This document shows positions 27,413 to 37,657 of a stretch of DNA of 41,105 nt, one piece after another. Under the pieces are notes generated by a model, which saw only the letters and a list, made by a program, of their open reading frames with translations, was not told the origin of the DNA and ran no database searches. Origin of the DNA: Gordonia otitidis NBRC 100426 (lineage in GTDB: Bacteria > Actinomycetota > Actinomycetes > Mycobacteriales > Mycobacteriaceae). Location: positions 1 through 41,105 of the forward strand of contig NZ_BAFB01000099.1 in the NCBI RefSeq assembly GCF_000248075.1, given 5' to 3'. Position 1 is the first letter of the stretch; each line of letters opens with the position of its first letter. Both the position numbers and the translations under genes were made by a program.

Positions 27413-28387
27413 ATGTTCCGACACCTCGTTCGAAGGACCACCGCACTCTCCGCCTGCGCCATCGCCGCCGCGTCGGTGATCGCGACCACCAGCGTGGGTT
27501 CCGGCCCAGCCGACGCCGCGCCTGCCTGCGCGGGCGGCGCCGCACCGGCACGCCTCGTCGGAACGGTACCCGGGGCCGCGTTGGAGGGGTTGACGGTCGA
27601 TGCGAGCGGCCGGCTCTACACCACCGACCTGGTCAGCGGACGTGTGTTCCTCCTCGATCGACCCGGCGCGGGCGCTGTGCCGATTGCGAAGGTGCCCTCC
27701 GGCGGTGCGGGCGCCCTGGCCTGGACGCCGGACGGCACACTGCTGGTCGGTTACGGCTCCGATCCCAGAGTTCTTCTCGGTGACGCCATCCGTCCAGGCG
27801 CGATCGCGCGCCTCGACGTCAACACTCTCGCGCTGCGTCCCTGGGTGAGCGGACTCTCGGCAGCCGACGGGATGGACGTGTCCGCTCGTGGGAATGTGTA
27901 CGCCACCAACGACTTCGGAAACCTGGTCGGCAAGATCACACCCACCGGTACCGTGACGCCGGGCTGGGCTTCGATACCCAGTGCCAACGGTGCGGTCCTC
28001 GACCGCGACGACGGCTTCCTGTACGTGTCGCGCACGTTCACCAATCCAGGCGTCAGCCGCATCTCGACCAGCAACCCGCGCGTCGTGCAGAGTCTGCTCA
28101 CGCTCGGCGGCGGCGATGCTCTCGCGGCACCGGACGGCTTGACACTCGACGCCGCGGATCGTCCGGTGGTGCCGTTCAATGCGAGCGGACAAATCGTGCG
28201 GATCACCTCGCCGGGACGCTACTGCGTGCTCACGAGCGGGCTACCGCTGTCGAGCGTGGTGTCGTATGGCCGATCGGCCCGTGGTTTCTCGGCCGGACAC
28301 CTCTACCGCGCGGGCTTCGACGGACGGATCTACGAGATCCCGAGCGGCTACTCCGCCGGGTCGGTTGCTGCGTTCCCCGGCCGCTGA
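27413..28387 (+). CDS. Secreted beta-propeller-like (SMP-30/NHL-type) protein
   Basis: 324 residues. A signal peptide with basic start (MFRHLVRRTTALSACAIAAASVIATTS) and an ADA-AP cleavage site near residue 36-38. The mature part has repeated LDASGRLY-like blades: LTVDASGRLYTTDLVSG, LAWTPDGTLLVGY, MDVSARGNVYATNDFGN, LTLDAADRPVVPF, which suggest a SMP-30/gluconolactonase-like propeller. Two cysteines near the mature N-terminus and C-terminus (PACAGG, RYCVL) may form a disulfide. The AGGAGG site at 27402-27407 fixes the start. No substrate can be assigned. The 3' end overlaps the opposing small membrane gene by 40 bp. Confidence 0.82.
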   Translation: MFRHLVRRTTALSACAIAAASVIATTSVGSGPADAAPACAGGAAPARLVGTVPGAALEGLTVDASGRLYTTDLVSGRVFLLDRPGAGAVPIAKVPSGGAGALAWTPDGTLLVGYGSDPRVLLGDAIRPGAIARLDVNTLALRPWVSGLSAADGMDVSARGNVYATNDFGNLVGKITPTGTVTPGWASIPSANGAVLDRDDGFLYVSRTFTNPGVSRISTSNPRVVQSLLTLGGGDALAAPDGLTLDAADRPVVPFNASGQIVRITSPGRYCVLTSGLPLSSVVSYGRSARGFSAGHLYRAGFDGRIYEIPSGYSAGSVAAFPGR

Positions 28388-28626
28388 CCGCGTGTCAGAC
28401 TCGCGGCGGCGAACCACACCGCAACGCCCGTCGCGGCCGACGACCATGCGGTGATCTCCGGTGACCGGGTCACGAGGAGGACGACGAGCGCCGCGACGGT
28501 GGCGGCCACCACCGCGTACACCTTGTGGACGGGCCAGTTGACCCCGGCGATCTCGATCGTGTGTGCGTCAGCAGCCGCGCGTCCCCGACCTCGCTGGGAG
28601 CCGTCGGACTCGATCAGGACTGTCAT
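28348..28626 (-). CDS. Small two-helix membrane protein, function unknown
   Basis: 92 residues from ATG 28626, which has GAGG about eight bases upstream; an ATG four codons earlier precedes that site. The first ~25 residues are charged (ESDGSQRGRGRAAADAH), then two hydrophobic segments follow: VYAVVAATVAALVVLLVTR and ITAWSSAATGVAVWFAAASLT. I do not recognise a family. A good -10 (TATACT) about 32 bases upstream supports it being expressed. It converges with and overlaps the secreted propeller gene by 40 bp at the 3' ends. Confidence 0.65.
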   Translation of the reverse strand: MTVLIESDGSQRGRGRAAADAHTIEIAGVNWPVHKVYAVVAATVAALVVLLVTRSPEITAWSSAATGVAVWFAAASLTRGQRPGNAATDPAE

Positions 28627-28657
28627 CGGACACCTCATTCGCTCGACCTATGACACG

Positions 28658-28663
28658 AGTATA
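28658..28663 (-). promoter_or_regulatory. Possible -10 box for the small membrane protein gene
   Basis: Read on the minus strand the hexamer is TATACT, a close match to the actinobacterial -10. The start of transcription would be near 28651, giving a leader of about 25 nt. No good -35 is visible 16-18 bp upstream. Confidence 0.4.
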
Positions 28664-28683
28664 GACACATCGGTGAGAAAATG

Positions 28684-28698
28684 TTCGGGGGGCCGAAA
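28684..28698 (-). terminator. Weak candidate terminator after the potassium channel gene
   Basis: On the minus strand a short stem TTCGG/CCGAA with a C-rich loop is followed by ATTTTCT. It lies about 50 bp past the channel stop codon. The stem is only 5 bp, so this is tentative. Confidence 0.25.
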
Positions 28699-28746
28699 CT
28701 TTGGATTCGTGGGTGCTTCGACCAGGTATTTCTTCTGTGTTCGAGG

Positions 28747-30423
28747 TCAGCGGCCGTCGCGCAGGGTGTCGAAGAGTTCGTGGTAGGGGCCCACGAGATA
28801 GACCGTGTCGTCGGCCGCCAGCCGATCGTCGCGTCGGGGGTGAACGATGGTAGTTCCACCCCGCACGATCGCGATGATGCGGGTTCTCGTCGGTAGTTCC
28901 TCCATGGCCAGGCCGTCGAGCGCGCTTCGCTCACGGATGAACAGCCCGCCGACCATGAACGATCGCTGGCCCACCGAGAACGTGGAGATCACCTGTAGTC
29001 CCAGTGCCGCGCCGATGAACCAGGGTGCGGCGAGCTCGACGGTCGAGCGGACGTTCTGAAAGCCGAACCGATGGGCGACAGCAGAACCGAGCGCGTGGTC
29101 GTAGACACGCATCACCACAGGCACGCCGGGTCTACCCTCCGCGCGCGTCCACCGGCGGCCGAGCAGTTCGCGCAGGATGATGCCGGTCTCGATGTTGACC
29201 ATGTCGTCGTGGGTCAGCACCGCGACTGCACGTGCTCGTTCGATACCGGCGTCGGAGAGTGTTCGACGCAACGTCGCGTCGCCGAAGACGACCGGGATGT
29301 CGAGTTCCGCGGCCGCATCGAGGTAGCGGTTGTCGTCGTTGTGCTCGATCACGGCGACGTCGTATCCCAATGCCGTGAGGTCGTTCGCCACGCGGATGCC
29401 GAACGAACCGAGTCCCACCACGACGACGTGCCCGGAGAACTCGCGAACCCTACGACGGCCCGCTGAGGCCGAGAGTCGTTGCGACAGCAGGAGATCGGCG
29501 ATGAACGCCATGAGGATGGCGGTCGTCGTGATGCCGGCGAACATCAGCGCTATGGAGAACAGCCGCAACCAGGTCGGCTGCCCGACGAAACTGAAATCGC
29601 CATATCCGACCGTCGCGATCGTCTCGGTGGAGAAGTACAGGGCATCGACGAAGCTCATGCCCGGTCGGTGATAGGTGAAGCGCAACAGCACGGTCGCCCC
29701 GAGCAGCAGGGCGAGCGACACCCCGAGAGCCCGGAACAGGTTGGGGTTGACGTCGTCGCGAAAAGCCCGGAGCCCGCCGAGAACTCGCCGCGGTAACGGT
29801 CGATGGTGCCTGCGGCGCCCGCTCGGCGCGTCGCGATCGACGATGATGTGCTGCTCGGCGAGCTGGCCGGGTGTGCCGATCATCGTCACCCAATCGCCCT
29901 CGTCGACGTCGAGGTCGCGGCCGGGTGACGGGACGACCTCGCCCGGCGCGGAACTGTTCTCGCCACGCAACACTGCCACGGGGGCGAGATCGCCGTAGAG
30001 CTCGCGCAGGGTCGCGGCCCGTGGTGCATATGCGCCGGAGACCACGAACTCGTTGTCCGCGACAGCAATCGGATGCGTCGTCCTACCAAGGCACGCCTCG
30101 ACCACGGACGGTGCCGCGAGTTCGGCGACGTCGAGGACGGCACCCGGACCGTTGCCGAGAGCCACCGCGTCGCGGAGCACCGCGTTCGAAAGGTTGGCCA
30201 CCACGCGCACCGTTCCGCTGAGGCGCCTGGTGAGCAGAGCGATCTCCAGGTTGACCGCATCATCGGAACCCGGACACACCACGGCGGCGGCATTCTCGAC
30301 GTCGAGGTGGGCGAGCTCGGCCGGGTCGTGCAGCGGCACGATGATCGCCCCCGCGCTGCGGAGCTCGTCGCTGATGCGCTCGGTGAGGGCGTCATCGCCG
30401 TGCACGATGAAGTGGCCGGGCAT
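28747..30423 (-). CDS. Potassium channel protein with RCK/TrkA domains on both sides of the pore
   Basis: 558 residues. Order of parts: an N-terminal TrkA-N-like domain (FIVHGDDALTERISDELRSAG, about 1-125, without a classical GxGxxG), a TrkA-C-like part (about 125-195), a two-helix pore module with the selectivity filter TVGYGD (ETIATVGYGDFSFV) between LFRALGVSLALLLGATVLL and FSIALMFAGITTTAILMAFI, then a second RCK domain with an intact Rossmann motif (VVVVGLGSFGIRVANDLTALG) and a C-terminal TrkA-C. It should be a ligand-gated K+ channel or a related ion channel. It starts 22 bp after the dnaE1 stop on the same strand, with no clear ribosome site, so it may be co-transcribed. Confidence 0.88.
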   Translation of the reverse strand: MPGHFIVHGDDALTERISDELRSAGAIIVPLHDPAELAHLDVENAAAVVCPGSDDAVNLEIALLTRRLSGTVRVVANLSNAVLRDAVALGNGPGAVLDVAELAAPSVVEACLGRTTHPIAVADNEFVVSGAYAPRAATLRELYGDLAPVAVLRGENSSAPGEVVPSPGRDLDVDEGDWVTMIGTPGQLAEQHIIVDRDAPSGRRRHHRPLPRRVLGGLRAFRDDVNPNLFRALGVSLALLLGATVLLRFTYHRPGMSFVDALYFSTETIATVGYGDFSFVGQPTWLRLFSIALMFAGITTTAILMAFIADLLLSQRLSASAGRRRVREFSGHVVVVGLGSFGIRVANDLTALGYDVAVIEHNDDNRYLDAAAELDIPVVFGDATLRRTLSDAGIERARAVAVLTHDDMVNIETGIILRELLGRRWTRAEGRPGVPVVMRVYDHALGSAVAHRFGFQNVRSTVELAAPWFIGAALGLQVISTFSVGQRSFMVGGLFIRERSALDGLAMEELPTRTRIIAIVRGGTTIVHPRRDDRLAADDTVYLVGPYHELFDTLRDGR

Positions 30424-30445
30424 TGATGGAGCGTACCCGCGCGGG

Positions 30446-33400
30446 TCAGCTCAGGCAGCTCGGTCCGAGCAGCGCCTTCAAGTCCCCCATGAGTGCCGAA
30501 CTCGGTGTCACACGCAACGCCTCGGTCAACTTGAGCACCGTCGAGCGTTCGTCGCTGACCAGGGTCACGTGTACGTCTGCCGGACCCGGATGTCGGGTCA
30601 GTACCTGTTTGAGAGCCTGAACACGATCAGGGGTGCACGCCCGCGCCGCCAGGGTCAGCGCCACCGGCTTCGTCGCGCCGGCAGCGTTGAGGTCGGGAAC
30701 GGCGAGATCGTTGGCGCTGATCATCATCGAATCGTCACGCATGTTGACCCGTGCCTTCACCAGGACGATGTTGTCGGCGACGATGTCCATCCCGTAGGTC
30801 TGAAATGCCCGGGGGAAGAAGTAGACCTCGACACCACCGACCATGTCCTCGAGCGTGACCGCCGCCCACGGCTCACCCTTCTTGTTCACCCTCCGCGTCA
30901 CCGACGAGATGATGCCGCCGATGGTGATCTGCGCACCGTCGGAGATGTTGCCCTCGAGCAGCTGCGTGATCGAGGTGTCGGTCTGGGCCGCGATTGCGTG
31001 CTCGACGCCGCTGAGCGGGTGCCCGGAGACGTAGAGTCCCAACATCTCTCGTTCGAGTGCGAGTTTGTGTTTGGAATCCCACTCCTGATCGGGCACCTTG
31101 ACCGCGAACACCTCGGCCATCGTGTCGTCGGCTCCGCCGGCGTCGCCGAAGAGGTCGAACTGACCGATCGCCTCGGCCTTCTTGGTGCCGATGACCGACT
31201 CGACCGCCTCGACGTGGATCAGGAACAGTCCCTTGCGCGGATGGTCGAGCGAGTCGAAAGCGCCTGCCTTGACCAAAGATTCGGTGACCTTTTTGTTGCA
31301 GGCCGTGACGTCGATCTTGTTCAGGTAGTCGGAGAAGCTCGTGAACTTCCCCTTCTCCTCGCGCGCGGCGAGGATCGAGGACACCACGCCAGAACCGACG
31401 TTGCGGATCGCGGCGAGACCGAAGCGGATGTCGGCACCGACCGCGGCGAAGTTGTGCTGCGACTCGTTGACGTCGGGTGGGAGGACGGTGATGCCGAGTT
31501 TGCGGCAGTCGGCGAGGTAGATGGCCGCCTTGTCCTTGTCGTCGCCGACGGAGGTGAGCAGACCTGCCATGTACTCGGCCGGATAGTTGGCCTTGAGGTA
31601 GGCGGTCCAGAAGGAGACGAGACCGTAGCCCGCCGCGTGCGACTTGTTGAACGCGTAGCCGGCGAACGGGAGCACCGTGTCCCACAACGCGGTGATCGCG
31701 CCCTGGGAGAACCCGTTGTTGCGCATCCCCTCGGCGAAACCGTCGTAGGCCTCGTCGAGGATCTCCTTCTTCTTCTTACCCATTGCGCGACGCAACAGAT
31801 CTGCCTGTCCGAGGGAGTACCCGGCGACCTTCTGCGCGATCTGCATGATCTGCTCTTGATAGACGATCAGACCGTAGGTCTCGGCGAGGATCTCCTTGAG
31901 CGGTTCCTCGAGTTCGGGGTGGATCGGCTTGATGTCCTGCAGGCCGTTCTTGCGCTTGGCGTAGTCGGTGTGCGCGTTGACACCCATCGGCCCGGGTCGG
32001 TAGAGCGCGAGCACCGCGACGATGTCCTCGAAACCGGTGGGCTGCATCATCTTCAGCAGTTCACGCATGGCCGCGCCGTCGAGCTGGAACACGCCGAGGG
32101 TGTCGCCCTTGGCGAGCAGCTCGTAGGTCTTCTCGTCTTCGAGAGGCAGCGTGTCGAGGTCCAGGTCGATGCCGCGGTTGAGGGTGATGTTCTCGAGCGC
32201 GTCGCCGATGACGGTCAGGTTGCGCAGACCGAGGAAGTCCATCTTCAACAGGCCGATGGCCTCACACGACGGGTAATCCCATCCGGTGATGATCGCGCCG
32301 TCCTGTGCGCGCTTCCACACCGGGATGGCGTCGGTCAGCGGCTCCGACGACATGATCACCGCGCAGGCGTGCACGCCCGCATTGCGGATCAGTCCCTCGA
32401 GCCCGAGAGCGGTGTCGTAGATCTTCTTGACGTCGGGGTCGGTCTCGATCAGTGTGCGGACCTCGGTGGCCTCACCGAACCGTTCGTGCTCGGGGTTGGT
32501 GATGCCCCAGACGGGGATGTCCTTCGCCATGATCGGCGGGGGCAGCGCCTTGGTGATCCGGTCGGCGATGGCGAACCCCGGCTGCCCGAACTGGACTCGC
32601 GCGGAGTCCTTGATGGCGGCCTTCGTCTTGATGGTGCCGAAGGTGATCACCTGGGCGACCTTGTCGCTCCCCCATCGTTCCGTGGCGTAGCGCACCATCT
32701 CACCGCGACGGCGGTCGTCGAAGTCGATGTCGATATCGGGCATCGACACACGCTCGGGGTTGAGGAATCGCTCGAACAGGAGTCCGTGCGGGATCGGGTC
32801 GATGTTGGTGATCCCGAGCGCCCACGCCACCAACGAGCCTGCGGCCGAACCACGACCGGGTCCGACGCGGATCCCCACCTCGTGTGCGTGCTTGATGAGG
32901 TCGCCGACCACGAGGAAGTACGCGGGGAAACCCATCTGGATGATGACGTCGAGTTCGTAGTTGGCCCGTCGCTGGTAGTCCTCGGGCACCTCGGTGCCGG
33001 GGAAACGCCGCTCGGACAAGCCCTTGGCGACCTCCTTACGGAGCCACGTCTGCTGCGATTCTCCCTCCGGGACGGGAAAGATCGGCATCCGGTCGCGATG
33101 GGTGAAGACATCGGCGTAGGACTGCACCCGCTCGCCGATCTCCAGAGTGTTGTCACAGGCGCCGGGAACGATCGAATCCCATTGGGCGCGCATCTCGTCG
33201 GCCGACTTCAGGTAGTAGCCGTCGCCGTCGAACTTGAAGCGGGTCGGGTCGGAGAGCGTCTTTCCGGTCTGCACACACAGCAGCGCCTCGTGGCTCGAGG
33301 CGTGGTCTTTGGTCACGTAGTGGCAGTCGTTGGTGACGATCGGCTTGATACCGAGTCGACGGCCGATGTCGAGCAATCCGTCACGGACTCGACGCTCGAT

Positions 33401-33988
33401 CTCGAGACCGTGCTCCATCAACTCGAGGTAGAAATTCTCCTTGCCGAAGATCTCCTGCCACTTGGCTGCGGCTTCGAGCGCCTCACGCTCGTGCCCGAGG
33501 CGCAGGCGGGTCTGCACCTCACCCGACGGGCAGCCGGTGGTCGCGATGATTCCTTCCGCGTGTTCGGCGATGACCTCGGCATCCATGCGGGCCCACTTGC
33601 CCAGCTGTCCCTCGATGGATGCGAGCGAGGAGAGCTTGAACAGATTGCGCAGCCCGGTGGCGTTCTCTGCCACCATCGTCATGTGCGTGTAGGCGCCCGA
33701 ACCCGAGACGTCGTCGTCCTTCTGGTCGCGGGTACCCCACTGGATGCGCTTGGTGTTGAACCGCGACTCCGGGGCGATGTACGCCTCGATGCCGATGATC
33801 GGCTTGATCTCGTTCTTGATCGCAGTGTTGTAGAACTCGCTGGCACCGAACATGTTGCCGTGGTCGGTCATACCGATCGCGGTCATCCCCAGCCGCTTGG
33901 CCTCCGCGAACAGAGGTGACACCTTGGCGGCACCGTCGAGCATCGAGTACTCGGTGTGGTTGTGCAGGTGGACAAACGAACCGGCCAC
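30446..33988 (-). CDS. dnaE1: DNA polymerase III alpha subunit DnaE1 with PHP exonuclease site
   Basis: 1180 residues, the replicative polymerase. The PHP domain begins at once ([15 protein letters not shown]), and H9, D18, D221 and H223 match the metal ligands of the mycobacterial PHP proofreading exonuclease. The palm carries [10 protein letters not shown] (377-386) and the catalytic [11 protein letters not shown] (D418, D420). Helix-hairpin-helix and OB regions follow ([26 protein letters not shown]). The start is GTG 33988, with AGAGG five bases upstream. In M. tuberculosis the PHP domain of DnaE1 is the proofreader; the intact residues suggest the same here. Confidence 0.97.
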   Translation of the reverse strand: MAGSFVHLHNHTEYSMLDGAAKVSPLFAEAKRLGMTAIGMTDHGNMFGASEFYNTAIKNEIKPIIGIEAYIAPESRFNTKRIQWGTRDQKDDDVSGSGAYTHMTMVAENATGLRNLFKLSSLASIEGQLGKWARMDAEVIAEHAEGIIATTGCPSGEVQTRLRLGHEREALEAAAKWQEIFGKENFYLELMEHGLEIERRVRDGLLDIGRRLGIKPIVTNDCHYVTKDHASSHEALLCVQTGKTLSDPTRFKFDGDGYYLKSADEMRAQWDSIVPGACDNTLEIGERVQSYADVFTHRDRMPIFPVPEGESQQTWLRKEVAKGLSERRFPGTEVPEDYQRRANYELDVIIQMGFPAYFLVVGDLIKHAHEVGIRVGPGRGSAAGSLVAWALGITNIDPIPHGLLFERFLNPERVSMPDIDIDFDDRRRGEMVRYATERWGSDKVAQVITFGTIKTKAAIKDSARVQFGQPGFAIADRITKALPPPIMAKDIPVWGITNPEHERFGEATEVRTLIETDPDVKKIYDTALGLEGLIRNAGVHACAVIMSSEPLTDAIPVWKRAQDGAIITGWDYPSCEAIGLLKMDFLGLRNLTVIGDALENITLNRGIDLDLDTLPLEDEKTYELLAKGDTLGVFQLDGAAMRELLKMMQPTGFEDIVAVLALYRPGPMGVNAHTDYAKRKNGLQDIKPIHPELEEPLKEILAETYGLIVYQEQIMQIAQKVAGYSLGQADLLRRAMGKKKKEILDEAYDGFAEGMRNNGFSQGAITALWDTVLPFAGYAFNKSHAAGYGLVSFWTAYLKANYPAEYMAGLLTSVGDDKDKAAIYLADCRKLGITVLPPDVNESQHNFAAVGADIRFGLAAIRNVGSGVVSSILAAREEKGKFTSFSDYLNKIDVTACNKKVTESLVKAGAFDSLDHPRKGLFLIHVEAVESVIGTKKAEAIGQFDLFGDAGGADDTMAEVFAVKVPDQEWDSKHKLALEREMLGLYVSGHPLSGVEHAIAAQTDTSITQLLEGNISDGAQITIGGIISSVTRRVNKKGEPWAAVTLEDMVGGVEVYFFPRAFQTYGMDIVADNIVLVKARVNMRDDSMMISANDLAVPDLNAAGATKPVALTLAARACTPDRVQALKQVLTRHPGPADVHVTLVSDERSTVLKLTEALRVTPSSALMGDLKALLGPSCLS

Positions 33989-34185
33989 GGATGCCTCTCA
34001 CCTCGAACGAACGTCACGTGTCGACGTCGTGTGTGCTTGTGTGCTTGTGATCGCTGTGTGCGTTCACTGCGTCTTGATCGATCCCAACCACTGTAGGACT
34101 CTGCTCTGACACGGAGCCCGACGCCGCGCCAGGGTGTGACAGATGAGGCGCGGATCCCGACGTGTCGGCGGCGTGTCGCCGTTTC

Positions 34186-35112
34186 TCACGTCTCGCGTAG
34201 AACGTCGAGCGCGTGCTGGAGGTCGGCCGGATACGGACTCGTGAACTCCACCCACCGACCGTCGGCGGGGTGACTGAACCCGAGCGAACGTGCGTGCAAC
34301 CACTGCCGCTCCAGGCCGAGTCGCGCGGCCAACACCGGGTCGGCGCCATAGGTCATGTCCCCGCAACAGGGATGGTGCAGGGCCGAGAAATGCACGCGGA
34401 TCTGGTGCGTCCTGCCTGTCTCGAGATGGATGTCGAGCAGTGAGGCCGCCGCGAACATCTCGAGAGTGTCGTAGTGGGTGATGCTCGGCTTGCCGTTGGC
34501 GGTCACCGCGAACTTCCAGTCGGCACCGCGGTGTCGCCCGATGGCCGCGTCGATGGTTCCCGTCGGTGGATCGAGATGTCCCTGGACGAGCGCGTGGTAG
34601 CCCTTGTCGACCTCGCGATCACGGAACGCGCGCTTGAGCAGCGTGTAGCCGTGCTCGGACGCAGCGACCACCATCAAGCCAGATGTCCCCACGTCCAGGC
34701 GCGACACGATGCCCTGCCGTTCTGCGGCACCCGACGTCGAGATCCTGAATCCGGCTGCGTCCAGCGCGCCGACGACTGTCGGGCCGCTCCAGCCAAGGGA
34801 CGGATGGGCCGCCACCCCGACCGGTTTGTCCACCACGATGATGTCGGAGTCGTGGTAGATGACCGTGAGGTCCTCCACGGGCGTCGGTTCGACGCGCAAC
34901 GGTTCGTCGGGTTCTGGCAGCAGTACGTCGAGCCAACTGCCTGCCGCGAGCTTGTGTGACTTGCCGACTGCGACGCCGTCGACGGTCACATCGCCGGCGT
35001 CGGCCAGGTTCGCCACGACGGTTCGGGACAGCCCGAGGATGCGGGACACGCCCGCGTCGAGGCGCATGCCCGCGATCCCGTCGGGAACAGGCATGGATCG
35101 CGACTCACGCAT
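34186..35112 (-). CDS. RluA-family pseudouridine synthase
   Basis: 308 residues. An N-terminal S4 RNA-binding domain ([30 protein letters not shown]) and a RluA/RluD catalytic domain: [15 protein letters not shown], the catalytic aspartate D140 in [17 protein letters not shown], and [22 protein letters not shown]. It converts uridines to pseudouridine, probably in 23S rRNA (RluD-like by architecture), but the exact site is not provable. It starts at 35112, overlapping the lspA stop by 8 nt, with GGAGG about six bases before the ATG. The gene pair with lspA is common in actinobacteria. Confidence 0.92.
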   Translation of the reverse strand: MRESRSMPVPDGIAGMRLDAGVSRILGLSRTVVANLADAGDVTVDGVAVGKSHKLAAGSWLDVLLPEPDEPLRVEPTPVEDLTVIYHDSDIIVVDKPVGVAAHPSLGWSGPTVVGALDAAGFRISTSGAAERQGIVSRLDVGTSGLMVVAASEHGYTLLKRAFRDREVDKGYHALVQGHLDPPTGTIDAAIGRHRGADWKFAVTANGKPSITHYDTLEMFAAASLLDIHLETGRTHQIRVHFSALHHPCCGDMTYGADPVLAARLGLERQWLHARSLGFSHPADGRWVEFTSPYPADLQHALDVLRET

Positions 35113-35761
35113 CACGTTCCTCCGGGCTCGACGGGGCGCTGTCGGCGGCACCACGATCGCGCTCGTCGTGCGCCGTGTCGGATCGTCGGGCTGCGAAACC
35201 CGAGCGCGAGCCGTCGTAGTCGAATCCGAGCAGCGACAAGACGACGAGCAACACCGCGCCGCAGACAACCGCCGAATCGGCGACGTTGAACACCGGCCAC
35301 CAGCCGACCGAGATGAAGTCGACGACGTGACCACGCAGGGGTGCCGGATCGCGGAAGATCCTGTCGATCAGATTGCCGATGGCTCCGCCGAGCACCAACC
35401 CCAGACCCAGCACCCACCATCCCGACCGGAGCCTGCCGCTGAACCGGATGATCACGACGACGACCGCGAGCGCGATCAGCGTCAACACCCAGGTGTAGCC
35501 GGACGCCATCGAGAAAGCCGCACCACTGTTGCGCACGAGACGCAATGTGACGGCATCTCCGATGACGTGCACGGGACGCTCCGGGTCCAACAACGCGACG
35601 ACCAGCGATTTCGTTGCCACGTCGAGTGCGATCACACACAGGGCGATCGCGGCGAGTACACCGAGCACAGCGGAAGAGGTCTGCAGCTTTCCGCGGTGGC
35701 CGATGTCGTTGGTCTCCTCCGAGTCGGTCGGGTTGCGCTTCGGGTCGGGTCCGTCATCCAC
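35105..35761 (-). CDS. lspA: Lipoprotein signal peptidase (signal peptidase II)
   Basis: 218 residues from GTG 35761. LspA removes the signal peptide of lipidated prolipoproteins. Four membrane segments ([85 protein letters not shown]). The catalytic aspartates are D133 (GNLIDRI) and D162 (FNVADSA); the [12 protein letters not shown] motif is intact. It has a hydrophilic N-terminal leader of ~25 residues and a charged tail. The only other start in frame (35836) would run into the divergent lipoprotein gene. It processes lipoproteins such as those beside it. Confidence 0.94.
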   Translation of the reverse strand: MDDGPDPKRNPTDSEETNDIGHRGKLQTSSAVLGVLAAIALCVIALDVATKSLVVALLDPERPVHVIGDAVTLRLVRNSGAAFSMASGYTWVLTLIALAVVVVIIRFSGRLRSGWWVLGLGLVLGGAIGNLIDRIFRDPAPLRGHVVDFISVGWWPVFNVADSAVVCGAVLLVVLSLLGFDYDGSRSGFAARRSDTAHDERDRGAADSAPSSPEERDA

Positions 35762-35787
35762 CTCACCATCATCCCTGACACGTGCAA

Positions 35788-35793
35788 TACGCT
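35788..35793 (+). promoter_or_regulatory. Possible -10 box for the divergent lipoprotein gene
   Basis: TACGCT lies eight bases before GTG 35801. Transcription starting seven or so bases downstream would give a leaderless mRNA, which is common in this order. No clear -35 is visible. Only 39 bp separate this start from that of lspA. Confidence 0.35.
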
Positions 35794-35800
35794 GACTGGC

Positions 35801-36769
35801 GTGTCCGATCCGAGCCGTCGATCCACCGTTGCCCACCGTCCCGGTCGCCTCCGGATCTCACTCGGATCGGCCGCCACCGCACTGGTGTGCGGCCTCGTGA
35901 TCTCGGCATGTGGCGGCGACCCGGAGCCCGACGGCCCGTCGTCGGGCGCGGACTCCGGGTGCACCACCACGTCGACCTCCGGCCGACAGGACGCCAACCT
36001 GATCCCCATCCCGCCCGCCGCGGTCACCGTCACCTCGTCGGGGGCACAACCCCATCGCGTCGTGGGCGGAGCCCCGGACCGGACACAGCCGCAGCATTCG
36101 ACGCTGTCCACGACGTCGTCGGTGGCCTCGACCGAGACCACGACCGAGCAGACCGTCGACATCCCGATCACGGCCACGTTCCACTGCACCGACAACACCG
36201 ACCTCGAGATGCGGCTCAACGCACCCACCTCGCCCGACCCGACGTTGAACGACCAGTTACGCGCGGCGAAAGGAGCGCAGGCAGGCCTCGCCCTCGGCCC
36301 AGGTGCCGCCCCGGTGTCGCTGCGGTTGATCCCGACCGAGGAGTCGGGCTCCGAGGCCCGCAGCGCCGTCGAACAGTCCCTGATCCAGACGTTCCAGAAC
36401 TCGATCCCACTGCCCACGGAGCCGATCGGCGTCGGCGCGACCTGGCGAACCGAACGAACCATCACCGCAGCGGCGACGCTCACCCAGACGATCACGGCGA
36501 CGCTGAGGGCATGGGACGGCAATCGCGTGACGATCGATTTCACGACCGACGAGTCGCCGGTCAACTCGGTGTACGCGATCCCCGGTTCCGACACCACGCT
36601 CACGATCGCCCGCTATTCCTACACCGGCTCGGGCACTCTCGTCACGGACGCCACGCGCGGCCTGCCGGTCAGCGGTTCCGGCACCTATACCGGTGCCCGT
36701 GAACTCGTGGGCGCAGACCCCGCCACGCCACTGGTGCAGAAGATCGGGTTCTCGTTCACCTGGAAGTAG
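35801..36769 (+). CDS. Putative lipoprotein, unknown function
   Basis: 322 residues from GTG 35801. A signal peptide with lipobox ([19 protein letters not shown], Cys about residue 34) marks it as a lipoprotein. A Ser/Thr/Pro-rich linker of about 90 residues follows, then a C-terminal domain with [18 protein letters not shown] and a beta-rich ending ([32 protein letters not shown]). This resembles a family of actinobacterial lipoproteins with an IGVGATW motif (possibly DUF6263), but I cannot name a function. It is divergent from lspA, whose product would mature it, and ends at a strong terminator. Confidence 0.8.
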   Translation: MSDPSRRSTVAHRPGRLRISLGSAATALVCGLVISACGGDPEPDGPSSGADSGCTTTSTSGRQDANLIPIPPAAVTVTSSGAQPHRVVGGAPDRTQPQHSTLSTTSSVASTETTTEQTVDIPITATFHCTDNTDLEMRLNAPTSPDPTLNDQLRAAKGAQAGLALGPGAAPVSLRLIPTEESGSEARSAVEQSLIQTFQNSIPLPTEPIGVGATWRTERTITAAATLTQTITATLRAWDGNRVTIDFTTDESPVNSVYAIPGSDTTLTIARYSYTGSGTLVTDATRGLPVSGSGTYTGARELVGADPATPLVQKIGFSFTWK

Positions 36770-36782
36770 GAACCCCACACGC

Positions 36783-36816
36783 ACGAACGCCCCGTCCGGT
36801 CGGACGGGGCGTTCGT
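36783..36816. terminator. Strong bidirectional hairpin between converging lipoprotein genes
   Basis: A perfect 15-bp stem (ACGAACGCCCCGTCC against GGACGGGGCGTTCGT) with a 4-base loop sits 14 bp after the plus-strand lipoprotein and about 43 bp after the stop of the minus-strand one. It has no long T-run but is well placed to end both transcripts, which is usual for high-GC actinobacteria. Confidence 0.8.
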
Positions 36817-36859
36817 GATGACGTGGGGACCACGGGCCGGTGCGGCCGCGGTCGTCAGG

Positions 36860-37393
36860 TCACTGGGTGCACATGGCGCTCTTGATGTTGTTGCCGGAGA
36901 GGATCGGGCACACCGAGTCGCTGGCGAGCTTCCACCGTCCGTCGTCGTAGACGATCTGGGCGTCGAGCTTGGTCGGCGGGTTGTCGGGCAACTTCACCTG
37001 GACCTTCACCGTCGCCTTGTTCGGTCCGGCCGGGATGACCGGCGGGAAGATCTGATAGGTGACGTCCTTGTTCTCCTGACGGGCCCGGACCAGCTTGTCG
37101 AAGAGCTGCGGGTCCTTCTCGGATCCCTGGACGAGTTCGGTCTTCTCCGAGTTGGGGACGTTCGGATCGAGTGCCTTGTTCAGCATGGCGTTCAGCGTTG
37201 CGACACTCGGGCGGACATTCGGGTTGGTGACGCCCGCGTCTGCGCCCGACGCGCCGGCCTCGGACGTCACGGCCGCGCTGGTCGTCGTCGCAACGGTGGG
37301 GGCGTCGTCGGAATCGTCGCTGCCACACGCCGCAACGGATGTGGCAACTGCCGCAGCCATGATGGCGGCACCTACGAACTTCGGGAACTTCAA
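36860..37393 (-). CDS. Mtb12-like lipoprotein (low molecular weight antigen family)
   Basis: 177 residues. A signal peptide ends at a lipobox (MAAAVATSVAACGSD), followed by a low-complexity Thr/Ala/Ser linker. A compact domain of about 110 residues (SVATLNAMLNKALDPNVPNSEKTELVQG to VYDDGRWKLASDSVCPILSG) resembles the secreted M. tuberculosis MTB12 antigen. The function is unknown. The first codon is TTG at 37393, with GAGGAAG about four bases upstream; the ATG at 37360 lies inside the signal peptide and would remove its basic end. Converges on the preceding lipoprotein gene with a shared terminator. Confidence 0.85.
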   Translation of the reverse strand: MKFPKFVGAAIMAAAVATSVAACGSDDSDDAPTVATTTSAAVTSEAGASGADAGVTNPNVRPSVATLNAMLNKALDPNVPNSEKTELVQGSEKDPQLFDKLVRARQENKDVTYQIFPPVIPAGPNKATVKVQVKLPDNPPTKLDAQIVYDDGRWKLASDSVCPILSGNNIKSAMCTQ

Positions 37394-37657
37394 GGATCTT
37401 CCTCACATTCAACGTCGACGATGAGCGTGCCCGGCGGGGAGTCGCGCTGTCCTGCGCGGTCCGCGGAAGCCGTGTCACCGGCCGCCCCAGCACCCCCGTG
37501 GCCAAAAGCTCACACCACTATGCCAAACACATCGACTCCGCCCAACGACCCACACCCTCGGGAATCGGTCGGTCGCCGGCGATCCGTGCGACGCGCGAGC
37601 AGTGCCGACGGGTCAAACGGTTGACGTCCGACATCGGTTCCGGGGACGCTGTCTGCC

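Noticed and set aside
30053..33919. A 1288-residue open frame on the plus strand opposite dnaE1
   Set aside because: It is an antisense shadow of dnaE1 created by GC-rich codon use; the translation is Arg/Val/Asp-biased with no family motif, while dnaE1 is unmistakable.
34859..35800. Upstream extension of the lipoprotein gene
   Set aside because: It lies antisense to lspA and the pseudouridine synthase gene; the signal peptide and lipobox start at GTG 35801.
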